A stretch of 32,696 nucleotides of DNA, from the NCBI GenBank assembly GCA_025054695.1, contig JANWZI010000043.1, positions 1 through 32,696 of the forward strand, in the 5' to 3' direction. Positions 1-7,179 of this stretch are shown here, one piece after another; position 1 is the stretch's first letter, and every line of letters starts with the position of its first letter. A program made the position numbers and the translations under genes. Below the pieces are notes generated by a model. It searched no databases, was not told the DNA's origin, and was given only the letters and a program-made list of their open reading frames with translations. Origin of the DNA: Myxococcota bacterium (lineage in GTDB: Bacteria; Myxococcota_A; Polyangia; Polyangiales; JANWZI01).

Positions 1-1
1 C

Positions 2-532
2 TCCGATGCGGGCCGCATCGACGGCGCGGTCGATGCCTCGGATGGGCGGGACGGCGCGCGACCGGACGCGATGATGATGCGGGACGGCGCGGGCGAGCCC
101 GACCGGTGTGTGCCTCCGTCGTGTCCGCCGCCACCGGACGGCTGTCGCTACGAGGGAGCGACGGAGTGCACGTGCGGCACGCTCGTTTGCGAGAGGTGCA
201 CGCCGGAAAGCTGTCCGGAAGGGGAGTACTGCCACGACCCGGAGATCGGGGCATGCGGCAGCAGCGATCGAGTTCGGTGCGAGATGCGTCCGGACGCCTG
301 TGCGCTGGTCTACGATCCCGTCTGCGGCTGCGACGGGGTGACGTACAGCAATGCCTGCACCGCGGCTTCCGCGGGCGTGAACGTCGACTACGAGGGCGAG
401 TGCACCGATGCGCCGCCGATGCCCGAGGACGAGTGCCTTGCGGACGGTGACTGCGCGACGGGCAACTGCCAACTGTGCCGCACGACGAGGGGGCTACGTC
501 GGGTCTGCCTCCCACCGGGCGCGGTCTGCTGA
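2..532 (+). CDS. Secreted Kazal-domain cysteine-rich protein (5' partial)
   Basis: The reading frame is open from the left edge, so the true start and any signal or lipobox lie outside the window. The first ~35 visible residues are an Asp/Ala/Gly/Arg-rich linker typical of myxobacterial lipoproteins. Next comes a Cys/Pro-rich segment, then a Kazal serine-protease-inhibitor domain with the pattern C...PxAC...YDPVCGCDGVTYSNAC...AGV...GEC, and a second Cys-rich tail (CLADGDCATGNCQLC). Kazal domains lock a loop into the active site of serine proteases. Here it would act at the surface or outside the cell, against self or foreign proteases; that role is inferred. A trypsin-like protease is encoded at 9312-10817 but is not linked to it. 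It ends at TGA 530-532. Domain identity is clear; the target is unknown. Confidence 0.85.
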   Translation, partial: SDAGRIDGAVDASDGRDGARPDAMMMRDGAGEPDRCVPPSCPPPPDGCRYEGATECTCGTLVCERCTPESCPEGEYCHDPEIGACGSSDRVRCEMRPDACALVYDPVCGCDGVTYSNACTAASAGVNVDYEGECTDAPPMPEDECLADGDCATGNCQLCRTTRGLRRVCLPPGAVC

Positions 533-550
533 CGCGCTTGGGGGCGCGGC

Positions 551-688
551 CTCGGCTTCAAGCTCGGCTTCGGTCTCGGCCTCGAACTTGTCCTCCGATT
601 CGGCCTCGGACTCTGTTCCGGACTCGGCCTCGGAGTCCGGCTCCGACTCGGGCTCCGGCTCGGACTCGGGCTCGAGCTCGGGCGCGAG
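551..688 (+). repeat. Intergenic degenerate hexamer array, consensus CTCGGN, ~23 units
   Basis: From 551 the sequence breaks into consecutive 6-base units: CTCGGC, TTCAAG, CTCGGC, TTCGGT, CTCGGC and so on to CTCGGG at 677. No base is inserted or lost across 138 bp. C at position 3 and G at position 4 are the most constant; position 6 varies freely. It fills the gap between two convergent genes (stops at 532 and 705). Several frames stay open through it, so Ser-rich or Glu/Pro-rich ORFs predicted here are artefacts. Related arrays lie at 8299, 10847, 21012, 27801 and 28998. Confidence 0.9.
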
Positions 689-704
689 CACGGCCGCGGC
701 GCAG

Positions 705-953
705 TCACCCCCCGAGCCACAGACGGCACAGCACGTAGCCGGCACCGAGGAGGAGCCAGACCTTGGGGCCGGTGCGCCGCCCCGTCTGCCAAGCCACGAG
801 CGGGGTGAGCGCAGGAAGCAGCAGCGCGGCGAGGCGCACGAGCCATGCAAAGCGAGTGGCGCGCAGCACCGCGAGCAGCAGCGAGAAGTGCACCACGAGC
901 CAGCCGGCCAGCAGCGCGATGCACAGCAGCAGCGCCCCGAGGCGTTCGGTCAC
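705..953 (-). CDS. Small hydrophobic membrane protein
   Basis: An 82-residue protein with two to three hydrophobic stretches: about residues 5-30 (ALLLCIALLAGWLVV and following), 38-55 (RLAALLLPALTPLVAW) and 64-80 (KVWLLLGAGYVLCRLW). It is probably an inner-membrane protein with a short Arg/Gly-rich loop. No family is recognised. The GTG start at 953-951 overlaps the TGA of the upstream bactofilin as GTGA, so the two are probably translationally coupled. The coupling makes a real gene likely and suggests a role at the membrane with the bactofilin. It ends next to the CTCGGN repeat array. Confidence 0.65.
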   Translation of the reverse strand: MTERLGALLLCIALLAGWLVVHFSLLLAVLRATRFAWLVRLAALLLPALTPLVAWQTGRRTGPKVWLLLGAGYVLCRLWLGG

Positions 954-1324
954 TCGAGCGGATCGACCCGCACGCCGCTCATCGTCGTGCGGCCCTCGAA
1001 GACGGCGCCCTTGTCGATGAACAGTTGCGGCGAAGCGATGTCGGCGAGCACGCGCGCGCCGGCGTGGATCTCGACCAGCTCGCGCGCGAGCACGTGTCCG
1101 CGCAGCTCCCCGCCGAGCACGATGAGCGTTCCGACCTCGACGCGAGCGTCGACGTCCGCTCCGTCGCCCAGGATCAGCGTGCCCGTCGAGAACACTTCGC
1201 CGCGGAAGCGGCCGTCGATGCGCACGCGTCCGTCGAACGCGAGCTTGCCCTCGTACTCCGTGCCCCGTCCGAGAAGCGCCTGGATCTCGGTGACGGCGCC
1301 GGTCGGCGCGCGGCCCTCGCTCAC
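950..1324 (-). CDS. Bactofilin (polymer-forming cytoskeletal protein)
   Basis: A 124-aa protein with the bactofilin right-handed beta-helix pattern: short repeated strands rich in G, V and I such as YEGKLAFDGRVRIDGRFRGE, GTLILGDGADVDARVEVGT and LRGHVLARELVEIHAGARV. It has short disordered tails at both ends, and length fits the family. Bactofilins polymerise without nucleotide into membrane-associated filaments that organise cell shape, polarity or chromosome-associated proteins. I chose the GTG start at 1324 because it overlaps the TGA of the homoserine dehydrogenase gene (GTGA) and gives the normal short N-terminus. The frame stays open farther upstream but only as a shadow of hom. The next gene, a small membrane protein, overlaps its stop, so it sits in the middle of a three-gene operon. 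Confidence 0.88.
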   Translation of the reverse strand: MSEGRAPTGAVTEIQALLGRGTEYEGKLAFDGRVRIDGRFRGEVFSTGTLILGDGADVDARVEVGTLIVLGGELRGHVLARELVEIHAGARVLADIASPQLFIDKGAVFEGRTTMSGVRVDPLE

Positions 1325-2643
1325 GATTCCTCCACCTGCAGCAGCCGCGGCGCGCCCACCACGTCGTGCAGCGTGCGCGTCTCGCGCAGTGCGTCGCGCA
1401 CCTGCCGCTCGCGCACCGGGTGCGTCAGCAAGCAGACGTGCGACGGAGCGCCCGCCGCCCCCGCGCGCTGCACCAGCTGCTCGATGGCGACGTCGAAGGC
1501 CCCGAGCACCGTCGCGATGCGACCGAGCACGGTGGTCCTGTCCTTCACGTCGAAACGCAGATAGTAGCGGGCGACCGTCTCGCCGGGATCGCACACGCGC
1601 GAGAGGCGCCGCTCGGTCGCGGGGATCGCACCGGAGGGGACGCGGCCGACCGCTCCGACGAGCAGGTTGCGCGCGACGTCGACGAGATCGGAGACGACGC
1701 TCGTCGCCGTGGGCAGCGCCCCGGCGCCCAGGCCCGACAGCAGGCACGGCCCCAGCATCGCGCCCTCGAGCAGCACGGCGTTGAACGCGCCGTGCACCCC
1801 GGCGAGCGGGCTGCGCACGGGAACGAGCGCGGGGCGCACGCGCAGGTCGAGCGCATCGTCCGGCAGCAGGCGCGCGATCGCGAGTGGTTTGACCATAAGG
1901 CCGAAACGCCCGGCCATCTCGACGTCGATGGCGCCGACGGTCTCGATGCCGTCGGTGGGAATCTGAGACGGCGTGAGCCGCGCGCCGAAGGCGAGCGTGG
2001 CCAGCAGCGTCAGCTTATGGCAGGCGTCCATGCCGCTGACGTCGAGCGTCGGATCGGCCTCCGCGTAGCCCAGCCTCTGGGCCTCGGCGAGCGCCTGCTC
2101 GTAGTCGAGCCCGTCGTGCGTCATGCGCGAGAGCACGTAGTTGCTCGTGCCGTTGACGATGCCGCGCAGCGCCACCACGCGGTCGGAGGCAAGCGCCTCG
2201 CGCAGCACGCGAACGATCGGGATGCCGCCGGCCACCGCAGCCTCGAAGTACAGATCGACGCGCGCACGTTCGGCCGCTTCCACGAGATCCGGTGTCTCGG
2301 CGAGCAGCGCCTTGTTGGCGGTCACGACGTGCTTGCCGCGCGCGATGGCCTCCCGCAGGTACTGGCCGGCTGGCTCGAGCCCACCGATGACTTCGACGAC
2401 CACGTCCACTTCGGGGTCGGACAGCGCGCGTTGCGGATCGAAGTGCAACCGGTCGAGCGGCACGACGTCGGCGCGGGGTTTGTCGGGTCGCGCCGCGACG
2501 ACGTGACGGATCTCGAGCTCGGCGCCGAGCCGGTGCGCGATGAGCGAGGCGTTGTCGCGCAGCAGACGCAGCACGCCCTCGCCGACGACGCCGCAGCCGA
2601 GCATCGCGACCCGCACCGTTCTGCGTTCGAGACGGCCCGTCAC
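1321..2643 (-). CDS. hom: Homoserine dehydrogenase
   Basis: A 440-aa NAD(P)-dependent homoserine dehydrogenase, reducing aspartate semialdehyde to homoserine on the way to threonine, methionine and isoleucine. The N-terminal Rossmann motif is MLGCGVVGEGV (residues ~14-24). The catalytic domain carries VTANKALLA, the homoserine-binding GIVNGTSNYVLSRM, and EAQRLGYAEADPTLDVSGMD, which includes the E/D/K catalytic set. A C-terminal ACT domain (~360-435, YYLRFDVKDRTTVLGRIATV) implies feedback control by an amino acid, usually threonine. It starts with GTG at 2643. The bactofilin gene follows with a 4-base overlap. No thrB, thrC or lysC lies next to it, so the pathway genes are dispersed. Confidence 0.95.
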   Translation of the reverse strand: MTGRLERRTVRVAMLGCGVVGEGVLRLLRDNASLIAHRLGAELEIRHVVAARPDKPRADVVPLDRLHFDPQRALSDPEVDVVVEVIGGLEPAGQYLREAIARGKHVVTANKALLAETPDLVEAAERARVDLYFEAAVAGGIPIVRVLREALASDRVVALRGIVNGTSNYVLSRMTHDGLDYEQALAEAQRLGYAEADPTLDVSGMDACHKLTLLATLAFGARLTPSQIPTDGIETVGAIDVEMAGRFGLMVKPLAIARLLPDDALDLRVRPALVPVRSPLAGVHGAFNAVLLEGAMLGPCLLSGLGAGALPTATSVVSDLVDVARNLLVGAVGRVPSGAIPATERRLSRVCDPGETVARYYLRFDVKDRTTVLGRIATVLGAFDVAIEQLVQRAGAAGAPSHVCLLTHPVRERQVRDALRETRTLHDVVGAPRLLQVEES

Positions 2644-2738
2644 GAATCTCCACCTACGGCTGCGCGTTGGAGCGCAGGCCGCTGGATATCACGGCCGGTG
2701 GTCGAGTCGACAGCGACCACGGCGCGCGTCCGACGGCA

Positions 2739-4322
2739 TCACGGCGCCGGGCCGAGGGCTCGGACGATCGCGCGCGCGACACGGATGCCGTCGAGCGCCG
2801 CGCTCATGATGCCACCGGCCCACCCGGCGCCCTCTCCGCACGGATAAAGACCCGCGAGTCCCGGACACTGCAGGCTCGTCGGATCGCGTGGCACCCGAAC
2901 CGGCGAGCTCGTGCGCGACTCGACGGCGAGCACGACCGCCTCGGCCGTCAGAAAACCGGGCATCGTGCGCTCGAATCGCCGGACGGCTTCGCGCAGCCGC
3001 TCGGAGAGCCGCAGCCCGCCGGCGTCGAGCACCTCGCAGACGTCGGTTGCCCGCAGCCCGGGCCGGTAGCTCGAAGCGGGCACGGTGCTCGAGGCCCGTC
3101 CGGCCACCAGGTCCGTCAACCGGCTCGCCGGGGCGCGCAACGCACCGCCGCCGGCCTCGAAGGCCGCGCGCTCCAATCGCCGCTGCAGCTCCACGCCGGC
3201 CAGAGGGCCTCTGTAGCCGGCGCGGGCGAGATCCTCGGGCTCGATGGCGACGACGAGCCCCGCATTGGCGTAGGGCGAGTCGCGTCGCGACAGGCTCATG
3301 CCGTTGAGCACCACGCCGTCGGGCTCGGTCGCCGCCGGAATCACGAATCCTCCCGGGCACATGCAGAACGAGTACACGCCGCGCCCCTCGACCGTCGCCG
3401 TCAACGCGTACGATGCGGCGGGCAGCGCGCGATGACCGGCGTGCCGACCCCAGCGGAGCCGATCGATGAGCGGTTGGGGGTGCTCGACGCGCACGCCGAT
3501 GGCGAAGCCCTTCGGCTCGAGGGGCGCGCCGTGCTCGCGCAGCAGCTCGAAGACGTCGCGTGCCGAGTGTCCGGTCGCGAGCACCACCGCGACCCCCTCG
3601 ACCGTCTCGCCGCCCGCGAGGCGAACCCCCAGCACGCGTCGCTCGGCCGCCGAGCCGCCCGAGGTGACGAGGCCGACGACGCGAGCGCCGAACCGGAACT
3701 GCACGCCGTGCGCTTGCAGCCGTTCGCGCAGGGCCGTGACGACGCGGGGCAGTTTGTTGGAGCCGACGTGCGGCCGCGCTTCGACGAGCACCGATCGCGG
3801 CGCGCCGTGCAACGCGAGCGTCTCGAGCACGTCGCGCACCGGCCCGCGCTTGTCGGCGCGCGTGTACAGCTTGCCGTCGCTGTAGGTGCCGGCGCCTCCC
3901 TCGCCGAAGCAGTAGTTGCTCTCCGGGTCGACGTAACCTCGCCGGTGCAGCGCCGCCAGATCGTGCCGGCGCGGCTGGACGGGCTTGCCGCGGTCGAGGA
4001 CCACGCTCGCACGGCCCGCGCGCGCGAGCTCGTAGGCGCAGAATAGCCCCGCGGGGCCGTCGCCGACGACGATCACGGGCGGGCCGCACACGTCGCGCGG
4101 GAGCGGCTCGCCGAGGCGCTCGGGTTCCGGGCCGAGCGCGACGCGGAGCCGAAAGACCACGCGGCCGGCGCGCGCGTCGATCGCGCGATGCACGAGGTGG
4201 AAGGCCGGTGGGTCGTCGGCGGGACGGCCCGTCGCACGTGCCACGCGGGCGGCGAGCGCACCGGGCTCGGCCATCTCGTCGGGGCCGAGGACCAGCTCGA
4301 TGTCCGCGTGAGGCGCGATCAC
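2739..4322 (-). CDS. COG2509-type FAD-dependent dehydrogenase
   Basis: A 527-aa flavoprotein. The first ~75 residues form the small N-terminal domain usual for COG2509 (LVHRAIDARAGRV). The Rossmann FAD motif VIVVGDGPAGLFCAYELA follows at 83-100. Further family marks are FGEGGAGTYSDGKLYTR (~142-158), the second dinucleotide segment VVLATGHSARDVFELL, SFCMCPGGFVIPA, and the C-terminal FAD loop GLYPCGEGAGWAGGIMSAALDG. Members of this family are uncharacterised oxidoreductases found in many bacteria; the substrate is unknown. The start is GTG at 4322, divergent from the small gene at 4401 with a 78-bp shared promoter region. The gap of 95 bp to hom downstream leaves it open whether they are co-transcribed. 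Confidence 0.88.
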   Translation of the reverse strand: MIAPHADIELVLGPDEMAEPGALAARVARATGRPADDPPAFHLVHRAIDARAGRVVFRLRVALGPEPERLGEPLPRDVCGPPVIVVGDGPAGLFCAYELARAGRASVVLDRGKPVQPRRHDLAALHRRGYVDPESNYCFGEGGAGTYSDGKLYTRADKRGPVRDVLETLALHGAPRSVLVEARPHVGSNKLPRVVTALRERLQAHGVQFRFGARVVGLVTSGGSAAERRVLGVRLAGGETVEGVAVVLATGHSARDVFELLREHGAPLEPKGFAIGVRVEHPQPLIDRLRWGRHAGHRALPAASYALTATVEGRGVYSFCMCPGGFVIPAATEPDGVVLNGMSLSRRDSPYANAGLVVAIEPEDLARAGYRGPLAGVELQRRLERAAFEAGGGALRAPASRLTDLVAGRASSTVPASSYRPGLRATDVCEVLDAGGLRLSERLREAVRRFERTMPGFLTAEAVVLAVESRTSSPVRVPRDPTSLQCPGLAGLYPCGEGAGWAGGIMSAALDGIRVARAIVRALGPAP

Positions 4323-4363
4323 GTCGCGGCCGCCCGGCGCGTCTCGGCGGCCCGTCGGATGCG

Positions 4364-4392
4364 TTGACAGCGGCGCAGCCGCTCCGTAGCGT
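4364..4392 (+). promoter_or_regulatory. Sigma-70-type promoter with near-leaderless start
   Basis: A consensus -35 box TTGACA (4364-4369) is followed by a 17-base spacer and the -10-like TAGCGT (4387-4392). The expected transcription start falls near 4399, two bases before the ATG at 4401, so the mRNA would have almost no leader. The boxes and spacing are seen directly; activity is inferred. Confidence 0.5.
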
Positions 4393-4400
4393 CCCGTTGC

Positions 4401-4688
4401 ATGTCGGTGCGCAAGGCGTTGATCGAGCGGGGCATGAAAGTACTTCAGGATCCGCGCGTCGCCCGCATGATGCAGGACCCGCGCGTCATGAAGGCGATGA
4501 TGCGGGCGCTCGAGCTACGCGCCAAGCTGCAGGCGCAGTACGAGCAGCAGGTCGCGCGCGTGGCGCGGACGATGAACCTGGCGACGCAAAAGGAGCTGCA
4601 GGAGCTGCGCCGCTCGCTTCGCAAGCTCGAGCGCGCGCTCGACGAGGCACGCACCGAGCGCACCACCGGCGGAGCCGCGGAGCGCTGA
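4401..4688 (+). CDS. Small charged coiled-coil protein, possibly phasin-like
   Basis: A 95-residue, strongly helical protein. The N-terminal half holds a repeated phrase (VLQDPRVARMMQDPRVMKAM). From about residue 38 it becomes a heptad-rich coiled coil (ALELRAKLQAQYEQQVARV, then NLATQKELQELRRSLRKL). The second segment resembles the C-terminal helix of polyhydroxyalkanoate-associated phasin or PhaE-type proteins, but the match is short and could be generic coiled coil. There is no signal peptide or Cys. It stands alone on the plus strand between two minus-strand genes. A good promoter placed directly at its ATG supports it as a real gene. Confidence 0.72.
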   Translation: MSVRKALIERGMKVLQDPRVARMMQDPRVMKAMMRALELRAKLQAQYEQQVARVARTMNLATQKELQELRRSLRKLERALDEARTERTTGGAAER

Positions 4689-4731
4689 CCGCGCGGCTCC
4701 GAACGGACCCAGGGACGAGCCGAGGGCGCGT

Positions 4732-5514
4732 TCAGCGTCCGGCGCGCAGTTGCTCGATGCGGCGCTCGACCCATGCGCGTTCGGACGCGCCCGGCCGCAC
4801 GCGCAGGTACTCGCGGTAGTAGTCGATCGCGTCCGACCGTCGACCGAGCCGTTCGCTGACGAGCGCGAGGTTGTAGTACAGCTCCGGCAGCGGCGCGAAG
4901 CGAAGCGCCGCGAGGAACGCCTCCAGGGCCGCCTCGTAGTGCCGGCGCTGATAGAGGACGATGCCGCGCTGGAAGAACGCGCGCGCCTCGGCGGTCAGCG
5001 CGTCCTGCGACGGCGGCGGAGCGTGCAGTTGCTCGCGCTGCCGCGCCTCGATCTCGCGCAGCGCGGCGATGCGCCGCTCGATGTCCGCGCGCTCGGCCTC
5101 GGTCGGTTGACCGTGCGTCAGGTACGCGCGAAACCAGTACGCGGCGCGCTCGGCGTCGGCCATGCGCTCGTAGATGCGCGCGATGTTGTAGGCGAGCGCG
5201 GGATTGCGCCAGTTGTGCTGCGCCTCGAGCATCAGGCGCAGCGCCTCGTCGAGGCGGCCGGCCTCGTAGGCCTGCACGCCCTGCGCGAACAGTTCCCGCA
5301 TGCGCGCGATGCGTTCCTCGCGCGTGCGCGGCGCGGCGGGTCGCGCGGTCGGCGCGCTGGAGGCGGACTGAGGAGCCTGGGCGCGCGCGTGCGGTGCAAG
5401 CAGACAACCCATCGCGAGCAGCAGCGCACCGAGTCGCGGATGGACGCACGCGCGGAGCCGATCGAGGCGCCCTCGCACGGCGGATGGGACGCGCGGCGCG
5501 CGTAATCGATTCAC
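4732..5514 (-). CDS. Exported tetratricopeptide-repeat protein
   Basis: A 260-aa protein with an N-terminal signal sequence (RLGALLLAMGCLLAPHARA, cleavage probably before QAP) and two blocks of TPR units. Block one is around residues 75-130 (FAQGVQAYEAGRLDEALRLM, NPALAYNIARIYERM). Block two is around 185-245 (FFQRGIVLYQRRHYEAALEA, LPELYYNLALVSERLGRR, AIDYYREYLRVRPG). TPRs are protein-docking scaffolds, here probably periplasmic. I chose the GTG at 5514 because it overlaps the TGA of the DUF4112 gene (GTGA); a longer reading to 5565 would lie inside that gene. It is the last gene of the hydrolase-DUF4112-TPR operon. Its partner is unknown. Confidence 0.85.
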   Translation of the reverse strand: MNRLRAPRVPSAVRGRLDRLRACVHPRLGALLLAMGCLLAPHARAQAPQSASSAPTARPAAPRTREERIARMRELFAQGVQAYEAGRLDEALRLMLEAQHNWRNPALAYNIARIYERMADAERAAYWFRAYLTHGQPTEAERADIERRIAALREIEARQREQLHAPPPSQDALTAEARAFFQRGIVLYQRRHYEAALEAFLAALRFAPLPELYYNLALVSERLGRRSDAIDYYREYLRVRPGASERAWVERRIEQLRAGR

Positions 5515-6110
5515 TGTCCGTTCCACCACGGCAGCGTGCCCAGGCCGAGCGCCAGCAGGGCCCACATCAGCAGGAAGGGTGCGAATACGCCGGCGATGGC
5601 GATCGCGGCGGCGGCCGTCACGATGGCGTAATCGAGCGGACCGGGACGTCGGCCCGTGTCGGCCGCGTATCGCTCGATGAGGCGGAGGTTGCGCCGGTTG
5701 CTGTGGAAGAAGACGTCGAAGACGTCCCCCACGACGGGCAGCGCGCCGACGAGCGCGTCGAGCGCGATGTGGAGCAGCATGCGCGCGAGAATGACGGGAG
5801 GGACGCGGCGTCGGACGGCGTGGACCAGAAGCAGCAGCGCCCCGGCTCCGCCGATCGCGTCACCGGCGCCGGGGAGAATGAGCCCGACGATGGGATCGAG
5901 ACCCACGCGGATGCCGGTGCCGGGAATCCGCAGGCCGTCGTCGAGCCAGCGCACCAGCCGCTCGACCCCTGGCGTCGCGACGACCCGAACGGCCTCGCGC
6001 AGGGGCGCGGGCGCGTCGGGCCACGCGGCATCGACGGCACGGGCCGTCACCGTGTGCGCGAGTCGTCCGGCTCCCTGCGAGGCGCGCGCGGTCAGCGGGC
6101 GAGCAACCAC
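5511..6110 (-). CDS. DUF4112 membrane protein
   Basis: A protein of about 199 aa matching the DUF4112 pattern. The amphipathic lead-in VERLVRWLDDGLRIPGTGIR is followed by the signature GLDPIVGLILPGAGDAIGG, HIALDALVGALPVVGDVFDV and FFHSNRRNLRLIERY, then two C-terminal membrane spans (AIVTAAAAIAIAGVFAPFLL, WALLALGLGTLP). It is predicted to lie in the inner membrane; function is unknown across the family. The start is uncertain: GTG 6110 (used here) and GTG 6128 are in frame and neither has a good ribosome-binding site. Both overlap the 3' end of the hydrolase gene. The stop overlaps the TPR gene start, so all three are probably made together. Confidence 0.85.
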   Translation of the reverse strand: MVARPLTARASQGAGRLAHTVTARAVDAAWPDAPAPLREAVRVVATPGVERLVRWLDDGLRIPGTGIRVGLDPIVGLILPGAGDAIGGAGALLLLVHAVRRRVPPVILARMLLHIALDALVGALPVVGDVFDVFFHSNRRNLRLIERYAADTGRRPGPLDYAIVTAAAAIAIAGVFAPFLLMWALLALGLGTLPWWNGQ

Positions 6111-7174
6111 GTGCGTATCGTAGCCCACACGGTGGCCGGGGCACGGCGACCGAGCACGAGATCGACGTGGCCGTGTGGGAAGACGCGGTAGGCTTTGTCG
6201 CTCGAGCGGCTGCGATCGTGGGCGGGACGCACCGACGGTGGCGGCGCGAGCCGATCGAGCGAGCCCGCGATCACGAGCAGCGGGACGTCGAGCGCCTCGA
6301 AGGCGCGGGCATGGCCGGCTGAAGCCTCGGAGCCGAGCGCGGCCTGTTGGCCGTAGCGAAGGATGTCGTAGGCGACGGCGAGGCTCGTGCGATCGAAGGC
6401 GCGCGCCAGGTAGTGCTCGAGCACCTCGGGCTCGACGCTTCCCGGCGCCCAGGCGCGGATGGGCATGGGCACGAGCGGGCTGTCCCACAAGCGCCGCTGC
6501 CGCCGCAGGAGCCGACCGACGTGACGCAAGGGCAGAGGCAGCCGGCCGTCGCCGAGGGAGCTGTGGCGCAGCGCGCCGAGCAACGTTCGCAGCAGCACGA
6601 GCGTGCGCGACCCGAGCCCGAAACGATAGGGCGAGCCGAGCGAGACGATGCCGCGGACGCGGTCGCGCAGCGGACCTGCGGCCGCGCCGTAGGCGATGAG
6701 CCCCCCCATCGAATGGCCGACGAGGAAGATGCGCTCTTGCCCGGCGAGCGCGAGGGCGGCGTGGGCCAGCGCGGGTACGTCCTCGAGGATGTATTCGTCC
6801 ATGACGCGGGGGCGGCGCGCGCCGAGCCGTCGCGAGCGGCCGTGACCGCGTAGATCGGCGACGAAGACGTCGAAGCCGCACGCGGCCAGATGCGCCGAGA
6901 ACGAGCGGCGGTCGGTGTGCCACGTGTAGCGGTTCTGCCCGAAACCGTGGACGAGCAGCACCGCCGGGGCCTGGGCGCCCGGTTGCGGCAGGCGCTTGCG
7001 GATCATCGCGAGCGGTTGCGGGCCGTCGACCCGGACCACTTGCTTGAGCAGCTCGACCCGTCGGTCCGCGTCGATCGTCTGCTCGACCTGCTCGCTGCGC
7101 AGGATCACGCGGGCTCTACTTGCAACGATAGCGCGGCGCGATTCGTGCGGCAGCCCGACGGGCGAGACTTCCAT
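6092..7174 (-). CDS. Alpha/beta-hydrolase family protein
   Basis: A protein of up to 360 aa with the whole alpha/beta-hydrolase set. The oxyanion strand is VLLVHGFGQNRYTWH (~73-87), followed by VFVADLRGHGRS, the nucleophile elbow FLVGHSMGGLIAYG (Ser in GHSMGG), the acid in VIAGSLDRLAPP, and His in FPHGHVDLVLG near the end. The layout resembles bacterial lipase/esterases and PHA-synthase-like hydrolases; the substrate cannot be read from sequence. The ATG at 7174 is only five bases from the divergent start at 7180. An internal GTG at 7108 is a possible alternative that would leave room for promoters. It leads a three-gene operon with DUF4112 and TPR proteins. Confidence 0.88.
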   Translation of the reverse strand: MEVSPVGLPHESRRAIVASRARVILRSEQVEQTIDADRRVELLKQVVRVDGPQPLAMIRKRLPQPGAQAPAVLLVHGFGQNRYTWHTDRRSFSAHLAACGFDVFVADLRGHGRSRRLGARRPRVMDEYILEDVPALAHAALALAGQERIFLVGHSMGGLIAYGAAAGPLRDRVRGIVSLGSPYRFGLGSRTLVLLRTLLGALRHSSLGDGRLPLPLRHVGRLLRRQRRLWDSPLVPMPIRAWAPGSVEPEVLEHYLARAFDRTSLAVAYDILRYGQQAALGSEASAGHARAFEALDVPLLVIAGSLDRLAPPPSVRPAHDRSRSSDKAYRVFPHGHVDLVLGRRAPATVWATIRTWLLAR

Positions 7175-7179
7175 GCTAG

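Noticed and set aside
551-688. The hexamer array as a coding Ser-rich or Glu/Pro-rich protein
   Set aside because: It follows the stop of one gene and the stop of the convergent gene. Open frames exist on both strands only because the unit length is a multiple of three and contains no stop.
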